From contig JBHIWX010000102.1 of assembly GCA_041987205.1 (NCBI GenBank), positions 1 to 13,472 on the forward strand: a stretch of DNA of 13,472 nt. Direction: 5' to 3'. The notes beneath the pieces were generated by a model. It worked only from the letters and a program-made list of their open reading frames with translations, did no database searches and was not told the origin of the DNA. Positions 1-6,194 of the stretch are shown piece by piece. Both the position numbers and the translations under genes were made by a program. This stretch comes from BOKV01 sp041987205 (GTDB lineage: Bacteria; Pseudomonadota; Alphaproteobacteria; Rhizobiales; Rhizobiaceae). Numbering within the stretch: position 1 is the first letter of the stretch; each line of letters opens with the position of its first letter.

Positions 1-1
1 T

Positions 2-1141
2 GTCAACGGCAGCGACCAGACCGTTTCCGCCGCCTACGGGTATTTCGACTTTTTCTCCTCCAATACGGCGGTGGCGACGGTGGACTCCACCGGACAGGTT
101 ACCGCCGTGGATACGGGGACCGTGGTCATCACCGCCCGGATGGGTTCCGTCGACGCCGCCGGCTCGCTGACCATCACGGTCGGGGAAGCACCGCCCGGTC
201 CGCAGACGGCCGCTCCGACGCCCACCCGGGACGCCGGAAACGTCATTTCTCTCTTCAGCAATGCTTACAGCAACGTCCCGGTCGACACCTGGTCGGCGGA
301 CTTTGACAATGCCGACGTCACCGACATCCAGATTGCGGGAGACGATGTCAAGCTGTATACCGATCTCGTCTTCGCCGGCATCGAATTCATCTCGAATCAG
401 ATCGACGCCTCCAGCATGACCAACTTCACCATGGACTTCTGGACGCCCGATCCCACCGCCAGCCCGGCCGTGTTCATCGTCAAGCTGGTAGATTTCGGCG
501 GCGACGGCGTCTTCGGCGGGGGCGATGATTCGGAATCCTCGGTGACCCTCTCGGCCAACTCGACGCCCGCCATCGGAAGCGGGGCCTGGGTTACCCTGGA
601 CATTCCGCTGAGCAGCTTCACTGCTCTGTCCAGCCGCAGCAATCTGGCCCAGCTGATTGTCGAGGGAACCCCCAACACCGTCTATCTCGACACCAAGGAC
701 GGGCGTATCACCATCCGGCTGCGGCCCGATCTCGCGCCCGGCCATGTCGAACGCATCAAGACGCTGGTGAAGCGCGGCTTCTACGACGGTGTCGTGTTCC
801 ACCGGGTGATCGACGGCTTCATGGCGCAGACTGGCGATCCGACCGGCACGGGGCGGGGCGGTTCGGACCTTCCCGACCTCAAGGCCGAATTCACACAAAC
901 GCCGTTCGTGCGGGGCACGCTCGGCATGGCGCGCTCGCAGAGTCCGGACAGCGCCAATTCGCAGTTCTTCATCATGTTCGCCGAGGGCGACTTCCTGAAC
1001 GGCCAGTACACCGTGTTCGGCGAGGTCGTTGACGGCATGGATGTGGTCGACAGGATCAAGAAGGGCGACCGTGCGGCGAATGGCGTGGTAGACAGCCCCG
1101 ACAAGATCATAAAGATGCAGATGAAATCCGACGCCAGCTAG
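2..1141 (+). CDS. Chimeric ORF: Big_2 / beta-sandwich module fused to a cyclophilin peptidyl-prolyl isomerase (5' partial)
   Basis: The frame is open from base 2, so the start is missing; the GTG at 71 is an internal valine. Of 379 visible residues, about 1-60 look like a bacterial Ig-like group 2 repeat (SNTAVATVDSTGQVTAV). Residues 80-230 resemble the beta-sandwich module that ends many marine laminarinase- and agarase-type enzymes (PVDTWSADFDNADV, LVFAGIEF, MDFWTPDP). Residues 231-379 are a full cyclophilin domain with FHRVIDGFMAQTGDPTGTG, SQFFIMF and YTVFGEVVDGM. Cyclophilins catalyse cis-trans isomerisation at proline; the position of human CypA Trp121 is Phe here, as in cyclosporin-insensitive bacterial forms. 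A rhizobial PpiA would normally carry a signal peptide just before the ENT-YLDTKDG segment; here the foreign module replaces it. The cyclophilin part is certain. Whether the fusion is biological is doubtful. Confidence 0.75.
   Translation, partial: VNGSDQTVSAAYGYFDFFSSNTAVATVDSTGQVTAVDTGTVVITARMGSVDAAGSLTITVGEAPPGPQTAAPTPTRDAGNVISLFSNAYSNVPVDTWSADFDNADVTDIQIAGDDVKLYTDLVFAGIEFISNQIDASSMTNFTMDFWTPDPTASPAVFIVKLVDFGGDGVFGGGDDSESSVTLSANSTPAIGSGAWVTLDIPLSSFTALSSRSNLAQLIVEGTPNTVYLDTKDGRITIRLRPDLAPGHVERIKTLVKRGFYDGVVFHRVIDGFMAQTGDPTGTGRGGSDLPDLKAEFTQTPFVRGTLGMARSQSPDSANSQFFIMFAEGDFLNGQYTVFGEVVDGMDVVDRIKKGDRAANGVVDSPDKIIKMQMKSDAS
674..694 (+). other. Domain junction / suspected chimeric breakpoint
   Basis: These bases encode N-T-V-Y-L-D-T. 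The upstream beta-sandwich family normally ends in a strand like NTV(Y/F)(L/V)DN-YF, while the downstream cyclophilin family normally begins its first strand with ENT-YLDTKDG. The switch therefore happens in a short segment that fits both families. That is what a homology-driven join, in the cell or in an assembler, would leave. A sample upstream (361-420) has 34 of 60 G+C and one just downstream (721-780) has 41 of 60, which is suggestive only. Confidence 0.5.
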
Positions 1142-1196
1142 GGCGCCGACAGATAAAGCGTCTCTCATCCCCCGAGGCGCATCGAAAGGAAACAGT

Positions 1197-1667
1197 GTGA
1201 GCGAATACAAGGACCCGGAAAACACCATGGTCATGGAGACGACCAAGGGCAAGGTCGTCATCGAATTGCGCCCCGATCTGGCGCCGAACCATGTCGCGCG
1301 GATCAAGGAACTGGCGCGCCAGGGCTTTTACGACGGCATCGTGTTCCATCGTGTGATCGACGGTTTCATGGCGCAGACGGGCGACCCGACCGGCACCGGC
1401 ATGGGCGGTTCGGGCCAGAAGCTGAAGGCCGAGTTCAATGAAGCTCCGCATGAGCGTGGCGTGTGCTCGATGGCGCGTTCGCAGAACCCGGATTCGGGCG
1501 ACAGCCAGTTCTTCATCTGCTTCGACGACGCACGCTTCCTCGACCGTCAGTACACGGTGTGGGGCAAGGTCGTGGAAGGCATGGAAAATGTCGACCAGAT
1601 CAAGCGCGGCGAGCCGGTGAGCGACCCCGATTCCATCGTCTCGTTGAAAGTTGCTGCGGATCTGTAA
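1197..1667 (+). CDS. ppiB: Cytoplasmic cyclophilin-type peptidyl-prolyl cis-trans isomerase
   Basis: A 156-residue single-domain cyclophilin without signal peptide, so probably a cytosolic protein-folding helper. The conserved Arg/Phe/Gln core is present in FHRVIDGFMAQTGDPTGTG, followed by MARSQNPDSGDSQFFICF and YTVWGKVVEGM. As in other bacterial cyclophilins, Phe takes the place of the cyclosporin-binding Trp. The start is GTG at 1197, with AAAGGA at 1185-1190 as a well-placed ribosome binding site. It lies 55 bases after the preceding cyclophilin frame and closely resembles its domain, including at DNA level over the FHRVIDGF segment, so the two are likely tandem paralogues. The paired ppi genes before queA-tgt are a familiar arrangement in Hyphomicrobiales. 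Gene symbol by family convention. Confidence 0.93.
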   Translation: MSEYKDPENTMVMETTKGKVVIELRPDLAPNHVARIKELARQGFYDGIVFHRVIDGFMAQTGDPTGTGMGGSGQKLKAEFNEAPHERGVCSMARSQNPDSGDSQFFICFDDARFLDRQYTVWGKVVEGMENVDQIKRGEPVSDPDSIVSLKVAADL

Positions 1668-1679
1668 GTCTGGCACCGT

Positions 1680-1845
1680 CCTGCCTCCCCCTTGAGGGGA
1701 GGCAGGTGAAGCCGAGCGGAGTGATGGCTGAACCGGTGGGGGTGGCGATGCCGGCAGGGTCACGAGGACGAATTACCCCCACCGGCTCTTCTTCACGCGC
1801 TTCGCCCGTTTGAACTCGCCTGCCTCCCCTCAAGGGGGAGGCTGG
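1680..1845. repeat. Nested intergenic inverted repeat (MITE-like or intergenic palindromic element)
   Basis: A hairpin at 1680-1706 (CCTGCCTCCCC, loop CTTGA, GGGGAGGCAGG; 11-bp stem) reappears in inverted orientation at 1819-1845 with one mismatch over 27 bases. Inside lie a second pair of arms, CCGGTGGGGGT at 1733-1743 and ACCCCCACCGG at 1775-1785, perfect over 11 bp. The whole can fold as one long hairpin or as two end hairpins. It fills the gap between ppiB and queA. No target-site duplication was seen. It may end transcription from ppiB or act as an RNA-processing site. The look is that of dispersed GC-rich repeats of alphaproteobacterial intergenic regions, but family membership cannot be proved from one copy. 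Confidence 0.75.
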
Positions 1846-1890
1846 GGAGTGTGCCGGGTCGCCAGCAACAAAGTTCACACCGAGGCTCCA

Positions 1891-2964
1891 ATGCGTGTTG
1901 ACGCCTTCGATTTCGAGCTTCCCGACGAGCGGATCGCGCTGAGACCGGCGCGGCCGCGCGACAGTGCGCGGCTGCTCGTCGTCAGGCCGGGCGAGGACCC
2001 CGAGGATCGGATCGTGCGCGACCTGCCCGATCTGCTCCAACCGGGCGATGCGCTGGTCTTCAACGACACCAAGGTGATCTCGGCGCAGCTCGAGGGGCGG
2101 CGGGTGCGCGACGGCCATATCGCGCTGGTCGGCATCACGCTGCACATGCGGGTTTCGGATAATGAATGGAAGGCGTTCGCGCGCGGTGCCAAGAAGCTGC
2201 AGGTCGGCGACCGGATCAGTTTCGGGCACGAGCGTGAGGTTTGCCTGCTCGGCACGCTGGAAGCGACCGTGACAGCCAAGGGCGAGGCGGGCGAGGTGAC
2301 GCTTGCCTTCGACATGACCGGGCCGGTGCTGGACGAGGGGCTCGCCGCCGTCGGTCGTGTGCCGCTGCCGCCATATATCGCGCTCAAACGGGCGCTGGAC
2401 GAGGCCGATCGAGACGACTACCAGACCGTCTATGCCCGCGAGGACGGCGCAGTGGCCGCACCCACGGCGGGGCTGCATTTCACGCCCGATCTACTTGAGC
2501 GGCTCGACGCCAAGGGCATTTCCCGGCATTTCGTGACGCTGCATGTCGGCGCCGGTACCTTTCTGCCGGTCAAGGCCGAAGACACGGCCGACCACACCAT
2601 GCACGAGGAGCGCGGCACGGTGTCGGCGGAGGTCGCCGAGGCGCTCAACAGCGTGCGAAAGGCCGGCGGGCGTATCGTCTGCGTCGGCACGACCTCGCTT
2701 CGGCTGTTGGAGAGCGCGGCGCGCGAGGATGGCGTCATCGAGCCCTATGACGATGCGACCGACATCTTCATCACGCCGGGCTACCGGTTCCGCGCCACCG
2801 ATCTGCTGATGACCAATTTTCATCTGCCGCGCTCGACCCTGTTCATGCTGGTCTCGGCGTTTTCGGGCCTCGAGACCATGCGCGATGCCTATGCGCATGC
2901 GGTCGACAATGGCTATCGCTTCTATTCCTACGGCGATGCCTCGCTGCTATATCCCGCGCGATGA
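1891..2964 (+). CDS. queA: S-adenosylmethionine:tRNA ribosyltransferase-isomerase
   Basis: QueA transfers and isomerises the ribosyl part of S-adenosylmethionine onto 7-aminomethyl-7-deazaguanine at wobble position 34 of tRNA, giving epoxyqueuosine, the penultimate step to queuosine. The 357-residue length matches the family (about 350). Visible family segments are FDFELPDERIALRPA at the N-terminus, DALVFNDTKVI, APTAGLHFTPDLL, VTLHVGAGTFLPV and TDLLMTNFHLPRSTL. The frame extends upstream to a TTG at 1810, but that stretch is repeat sequence; the ATG at 1891, with CGAGG just upstream and the typical MRVDAFDFELP beginning, is the right start. The stop overlaps the tgt start by four bases (ATGA), so the two are probably translationally coupled. 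Confidence 0.97.
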   Translation: MRVDAFDFELPDERIALRPARPRDSARLLVVRPGEDPEDRIVRDLPDLLQPGDALVFNDTKVISAQLEGRRVRDGHIALVGITLHMRVSDNEWKAFARGAKKLQVGDRISFGHEREVCLLGTLEATVTAKGEAGEVTLAFDMTGPVLDEGLAAVGRVPLPPYIALKRALDEADRDDYQTVYAREDGAVAAPTAGLHFTPDLLERLDAKGISRHFVTLHVGAGTFLPVKAEDTADHTMHEERGTVSAEVAEALNSVRKAGGRIVCVGTTSLRLLESAAREDGVIEPYDDATDIFITPGYRFRATDLLMTNFHLPRSTLFMLVSAFSGLETMRDAYAHAVDNGYRFYSYGDASLLYPAR

Positions 2965-4094
2965 ACGCTTCCGAATTCGGCTTTACCCTTCTTGCGCAGG
3001 ACGGCATGGCGCGGCGCGGCGAGATCGCGATGCCGCGCGGCACGGTGCGTACGCCCGCCTTCATGCCGGTCGGCACGGCCGGCACGGTCAAGGCGATGTA
3101 TATGAACCAGGTCCGCGATCTGGGCTCCGACATCATTCTCGGCAACACCTATCATCTGATGCTGCGGCCGGGCGCGGAGCGCGTCGCGCGGCTTGGCGGC
3201 CTGCATGATTTCGCGCGCTGGGACGGGCCGATCCTGACCGATTCCGGCGGCTTCCAGGTGATGTCGCTCGCCGGGCTGCGCAAGCTCGACGAGAAGGGCG
3301 TGGTGTTCCAGTCGCATATCGACGGGGCGAAGCATGAGCTGACGCCGGAGCGGTCGATCGAAATCCAGGGCCTGCTGGATTCGGACATCCAGATGCAGCT
3401 CGACGAATGCATCGCGCTGCCGGCGACGCGCGACGAAACCGAGCGCGCGATGGAACTGTCGCTGAGATGGGCCGAGCGCTGCAAGATCGCTTTCGGCGAC
3501 CAGCCCGGCAAGGCGATGTTCGGCATCGTGCAGGGCGGCGAGGACGAGGCGCTGCGGCTGCGCTCGGCGCAGGCGCTGTCGGCGATGGACCTCAAGGGCT
3601 ATGCGATCGGCGGACTGGCCGTCGGCGAGCCGCAGGCCGTGATGCTCGCCATGCTCGACGTCACCTGTCCGGCGCTGCCGCATGAAAAGCCGCGCTACCT
3701 GATGGGCGTCGGCACGCCGGAAGACATGCTGGAAAGCGTGGCGCGCGGCATCGACATGTTCGACTGCGTAATGCCGACGCGCGCCGGCCGGCACGGGCTG
3801 GCCTATACAAGGCGCGGCAAGGTCAATCTGAAGAATGCACGTCACGCCGAGGACACGCGGCCGCTCGACGAGGATAGCGATTGCCCCGCTTCGCGGGATT
3901 ATTCGCGTGCCTATCTGCATCATCTGGTGCGCGCCGGCGAACCGCTCGCCGGCATGCTGCTGACGTGGAACAATCTCGCCTATTACCAGTCGCTGATGGC
4001 CGGCATCCGAGAGGCGATCGGCGCCGGCCGGTTCCAGGCGTTCCGCGAGGACACGAAGGCGAGATGGGCGGAAGGCGATCTCCCGCCGCTCTAG
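2961..4094 (+). CDS. tgt: tRNA-guanine transglycosylase (queuine tRNA-ribosyltransferase)
   Basis: Tgt replaces guanine 34 of GUN-anticodon tRNAs with preQ1, the step before QueA. It has 377 residues, close to the bacterial norm. DSGGFQVMSL near residue 94 carries the catalytic/base-binding Asp. QLDEC (Asp148), GYAIGGLAVGE (residues 213-223) and FDCVMPTRAGRHG (nucleophile Asp268) are all intact. The unusual part is the zinc site: where E. coli Tgt has CxCxxC before the Arg-x-Tyr-Ser-Arg-Ala-Tyr segment, this protein reads S306-D-C308-P-A-S311, keeping one of three cysteines. The histidine ligand region AYLHHL is kept. I recall related rhizobial enzymes showing a similar reduction but cannot verify it. 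The catalytic residues argue for a functional enzyme. Confidence 0.96.
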   Translation: MNASEFGFTLLAQDGMARRGEIAMPRGTVRTPAFMPVGTAGTVKAMYMNQVRDLGSDIILGNTYHLMLRPGAERVARLGGLHDFARWDGPILTDSGGFQVMSLAGLRKLDEKGVVFQSHIDGAKHELTPERSIEIQGLLDSDIQMQLDECIALPATRDETERAMELSLRWAERCKIAFGDQPGKAMFGIVQGGEDEALRLRSAQALSAMDLKGYAIGGLAVGEPQAVMLAMLDVTCPALPHEKPRYLMGVGTPEDMLESVARGIDMFDCVMPTRAGRHGLAYTRRGKVNLKNARHAEDTRPLDEDSDCPASRDYSRAYLHHLVRAGEPLAGMLLTWNNLAYYQSLMAGIREAIGAGRFQAFREDTKARWAEGDLPPL

Positions 4095-4120
4095 CGGGGT
4101 TTCCAGTAGCAGCGGGCGGG

Positions 4121-4585
4121 TTACATCCCGGCCGCTTCCTTGACGATTTCCTCGAGCAGCGCATTGACCTCGTCGCGGCCCTTGCCGTCCGGCAGGCGGC
4201 GGAAGCCGACCGTCACCGTTCCGGGTTTGGCCTCGTAGACAAATACGACATAGGGGCAATAAGCGATGTTGCCGATATCGGCTTCCATGGCCTTGCGCGA
4301 CAGAACGGCGGAGCAGAACTGGAAGAATTCCGCGTTCTCATACAGCATCTTCTCGGCGCCGACATCGTCCGCCGTGCGCTTGAGCATGTCGCCGATGAGG
4401 CCGTGATAATCGACCACGTAGCCGCGATTGACGATGCCGTCGCTGACCTCGGCGGCGATCTCCTCGAAATCTCCCTGGACTTCATGCGTGGTGACGTCGT
4501 CGGCGGCGCTCGCGGGGCCAGACGCCGCGAGCATGGTCAGGGCAAATGCGGCCGAAACGGCCAATGCGGGCAAAATCCTCTTCAT
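4121..4585 (-). CDS. Secreted DUF302-like protein
   Basis: A 154-residue protein with a clear Sec signal peptide: MKR, hydrophobic stretch to about residue 21, likely cut after A-S-A near residue 27. The mature part resembles DUF302: a segment on producing the right pole of the alpha/beta fold (FCSAVLSRKAMEADIGNIAYCP), then VVFVYEAKPGTVTVGFRRLP and a C-terminal helix. DUF302 proteins have no firmly known biochemical role. Two cysteines, in FFQFCS and in AYCPY, could form a disulfide in the periplasm. The ribosome binding site AAGGAGG, the complement of 4591-4597, is strong. It converges with tgt, only 26 bases between the stops, with no clear terminator there. The family call is from motif memory. 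Confidence 0.8.
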   Translation of the reverse strand: MKRILPALAVSAAFALTMLAASGPASAADDVTTHEVQGDFEEIAAEVSDGIVNRGYVVDYHGLIGDMLKRTADDVGAEKMLYENAEFFQFCSAVLSRKAMEADIGNIAYCPYVVFVYEAKPGTVTVGFRRLPDGKGRDEVNALLEEIVKEAAGM

Positions 4586-4623
4586 GGCGATCCTCCTTCG
4601 CGCTTTCGGGGATTAGCCTAGCA

Positions 4624-4649
4624 CATACATAGCAAATAGCATATGTATG
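4624..4649. repeat. Short AT-rich inverted repeat upstream of the DUF302-like gene
   Basis: CATACAT at 4624-4630 and ATGTATG at 4643-4649 are perfect 7-bp arms around a 12-base spacer. The site lies 39 bases before the start codon of the - strand DUF302-like gene, a position suitable for an operator or promoter. No regulator is encoded next to it, so function is a guess. Confidence 0.3.
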
Positions 4650-4659
4650 AATTGGGCGC

Positions 4660-4709
4660 GCGGTCAGACCGATGTGCGTGTAGCCGGTCACCGCTTATTT
4701 TTATTATTT
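4660..4709 (+). terminator. Terminator-like hairpin with no obvious upstream gene
   Basis: GCGGT (4660-4664) pairs with ACCGC (4690-4694), and after a 2-base bulge GACC (4667-4670) pairs with GGTC (4686-4689). The stem is followed directly by a T-rich tract at 4695-4709. This has the form of a Rho-independent terminator on the + strand, but the nearest + gene upstream is tgt, more than 500 bases away. It may be cargo of the low-GC insert. The bulge and 15-base loop weaken the call. Confidence 0.3.
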
Positions 4710-4767
4710 AACATTGGGTATTTGAACACCACCACGTAGGTGCGCCTCGTCTAATTCACCCGGTTGC

Positions 4768-4773
4768 TATATA
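4768..4773 (+). promoter_or_regulatory. Possible -10 element (TATATA), leaderless start
   Basis: TATATA ends 9 bases before the ATG at 4783, which has no Shine-Dalgarno sequence. If this is the -10 box, transcription would begin at or next to the start codon, giving a leaderless mRNA. No matching -35 box is visible about 17 bases upstream, so the call is weak. Confidence 0.25.
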
Positions 4774-4782
4774 TCACGAACT

Positions 4783-5343
4783 ATGACGACAGCTGACTGG
4801 GCGCTCATTATTAGTCTAGGCTCGTTGGTGGTGGCAGCCGCCAGTTTTACTTGGAGCGTATGGTCGACGTTCATCTATCCCAAACCGAAGGTGGATGTTG
4901 GGTTTAATATCATGACCGTGCACAACAGAGAGGGCGAAGACGGCCCTGATGGTATAGCGCTGCATGCCACAAATCATGGTCCGAACCCTGTTAGACTGGT
5001 CTTGGCGGTAGCAAGGGGCCGAAAACGGTGGCCCTGGAGTAAGGCGTCCTTCGGCGTATTGAATCCCTATCGGCAGTTTCCGCCCATGCATCCACAAGAT
5101 ACCGATGGGCCCTTTAGTGGAGGTCTGCCCAAAATCCTCGAAGTTGGAGAGAGCTTTACCGTCTATTTTCCGGTGAGCCTGAACTGGTTCGAGAACGAAC
5201 ATTTAACTCTTTTTGGCTGGGAAGACACGTTCGGACGCCGCCACTGGTGCACACGAAAGGCAGTTAAACGCGTTGAAGAGCGCGCCCGAGTGATCGTGGC
5301 CGCAATACAACACGCTGGTGCGCCCGGTACCGATGGCACCTAG
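4783..5343 (+). CDS. Unrecognised membrane-anchored hypothetical protein
   Basis: A 186-residue protein that I do not recognise. A single hydrophobic segment at about residues 6-28 (ALIISLGSLVVAAASF) is followed by a short aromatic stretch and IYPKPKVDVG, suggesting one membrane anchor and a soluble C-terminal beta-rich domain. That domain contains ALHATNHGPNPVRLVLAVA, an immunoglobulin-like strand pattern, and ends in a basic, helix-like tail (TRKAVKRVEERARVIVAA). Base composition differs from the neighbours: three consecutive 60-base samples from 4801 have 33, 27 and 33 G+C, and codons such as TTA, ATA and AGT appear. There is no ribosome binding site at the ATG. Horizontal acquisition is likely. 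A stand-alone gene of unknown role. Confidence 0.7.
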   Translation: MTTADWALIISLGSLVVAAASFTWSVWSTFIYPKPKVDVGFNIMTVHNREGEDGPDGIALHATNHGPNPVRLVLAVARGRKRWPWSKASFGVLNPYRQFPPMHPQDTDGPFSGGLPKILEVGESFTVYFPVSLNWFENEHLTLFGWEDTFGRRHWCTRKAVKRVEERARVIVAAIQHAGAPGTDGT

Positions 5344-5646
5344 AACTCTCTGATAATCACCTTACGCACCGCTTACGCTTACCGCACTTGACGAAGTAGG
5401 TGCAGTCAATGCTCTCGATGTGTACTCAGCGAAGGCTTCGCGTACCACCGGCGGCGGTTCAGAGCTAGTGTGAAGCGCTCTCGAAGGCCCTTCAAGGCCT
5501 CATCGAGCACGCCAAAATACTCTGACGCGAAGATAATATTGCTGAAATAAGTCTCGTTTTCTCAGCAGGGTTGATAGAGACATAACAGCTTGCCGGCCGG
5601 CGCCAGCGCCGCAGAAATTCCTGTCAGAACAGGCGCGGCAATCCGT
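5344..5646. other. 303-base intergenic stretch with possible gene debris
   Basis: No intact gene is seen here. The part from 5357 to 5558 reads as possible broken coding sequence on the - strand (separate entry). The rest, 5559-5646, shows small palindromes only, such as GCCGGC. GC content rises towards 5590, where the sequence returns to the character of the surrounding chromosome. Confidence 0.5.
5357..5558 (-). pseudogene. Possible decayed C-terminal gene remnant
   Basis: On the - strand, 5558-5406 translates without a start codon to a protein-like stretch (FGVLDEALKGLRERF, then NRRRWYAKPSLST) and then stops. A second frame overlaps and continues from about 5426 to a stop at 5357-5359 as IESIDCTYFVKCGKRKRCVR. 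Both segments use GC-rich third positions, as real genes do here, and could be one reading frame broken by an indel. I do not recognise the family. Chance open frames in GC-rich DNA remain possible. Confidence 0.25.
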
Positions 5647-6099
5647 TCAGACCGACGTACCCTTGTGCGGGTTCAGCTTGACGCCGGTGATCTTCCAGGA
5701 ACCGTCGGGCTGCCGGCTCAGTGTGTAGACCGCCTGCCAGGTCTTGCCGGCCCGGTCCGTGACCAGTACCTCCTGATGCACCAGCCCGCCCACCTCGACG
5801 CTTCGGCCGAAGACATAGGATTCGGGGTCGTAGAGCGCGCCATAGCCCTTGGTGACCATGCCGATGAAGCCTTCGACCGTCGGGAAGGTCCGCTGGATGC
5901 CGGGGCCGGCGAAGGAATAGGCCTTTTCGTGATCGCCGGACTGGAAGGCGCCGATCTGGCTTTCGATGATCTGCTGCGTTGCGAGCCGGTCGGCATCCGA
6001 TGTCTCGTCGGCGAAGCTTGCCGACCAAGACGCGAGGAGGAAGAGCAGGGCGGCGGCCAACAGGATGGCATGGCGATGCGCAGTGCGGGTCAAGGGCAT
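5647..6099 (-). CDS. Secreted DUF4864-like protein
   Basis: A 150-residue protein with a signal peptide: basic start MPLTRTAHRH, hydrophobic core AILLAAALLFLLA, likely cut after S-F-A at residue 30. The mature part fits DUF4864, an NTF2-like fold: helix IIESQIGAFQSGDHEKAYSF, then FPTVEGFIGMVTKGY, then a strand series ending in DGSWKITGVKLNP. NTF2-like domains can bind small ligands, but this family has no established function. A longer start at 6132 adds 11 residues without a ribosome binding site; the ATG at 6097-6099 has AAGGA close upstream and gives a normal signal peptide, so it is preferred. It is the last of four same-direction genes, 95 bases after the methyltransferase. Confidence 0.8.
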   Translation of the reverse strand: MPLTRTAHRHAILLAAALLFLLASWSASFADETSDADRLATQQIIESQIGAFQSGDHEKAYSFAGPGIQRTFPTVEGFIGMVTKGYGALYDPESYVFGRSVEVGGLVHQEVLVTDRAGKTWQAVYTLSRQPDGSWKITGVKLNPHKGTSV

Positions 6100-6194
6100 G
6101 ATCCTTATCCGGGCGGTTGCATGTGCCAGCATATACGCGAAACGGGCAGGGCGGGTTTCAATTCCCCGAGATCACGGATTTCATCGGCCTGCGG

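Noticed and set aside
1810..1890. N-terminal extension of QueA from a TTG at 1810.
   Set aside because: The stretch is mainly the right arm of the intergenic repeat and its translation does not resemble QueA; the ATG at 1891 gives the normal family start.
2928..4259. Long open frame of 443 codons on the - strand across tgt.
   Set aside because: It is the antisense shadow of tgt in GC-rich DNA; its translation is Arg/His/Gln-rich and shows no domain, while tgt matches its family throughout.
5380..5412. Small repeats and the TTGAC/GTCAA inverted pair near 5390-5409 as possible attachment sites.
   Set aside because: They are too short, and no matching copy was found at the other edge of the low-GC stretch.
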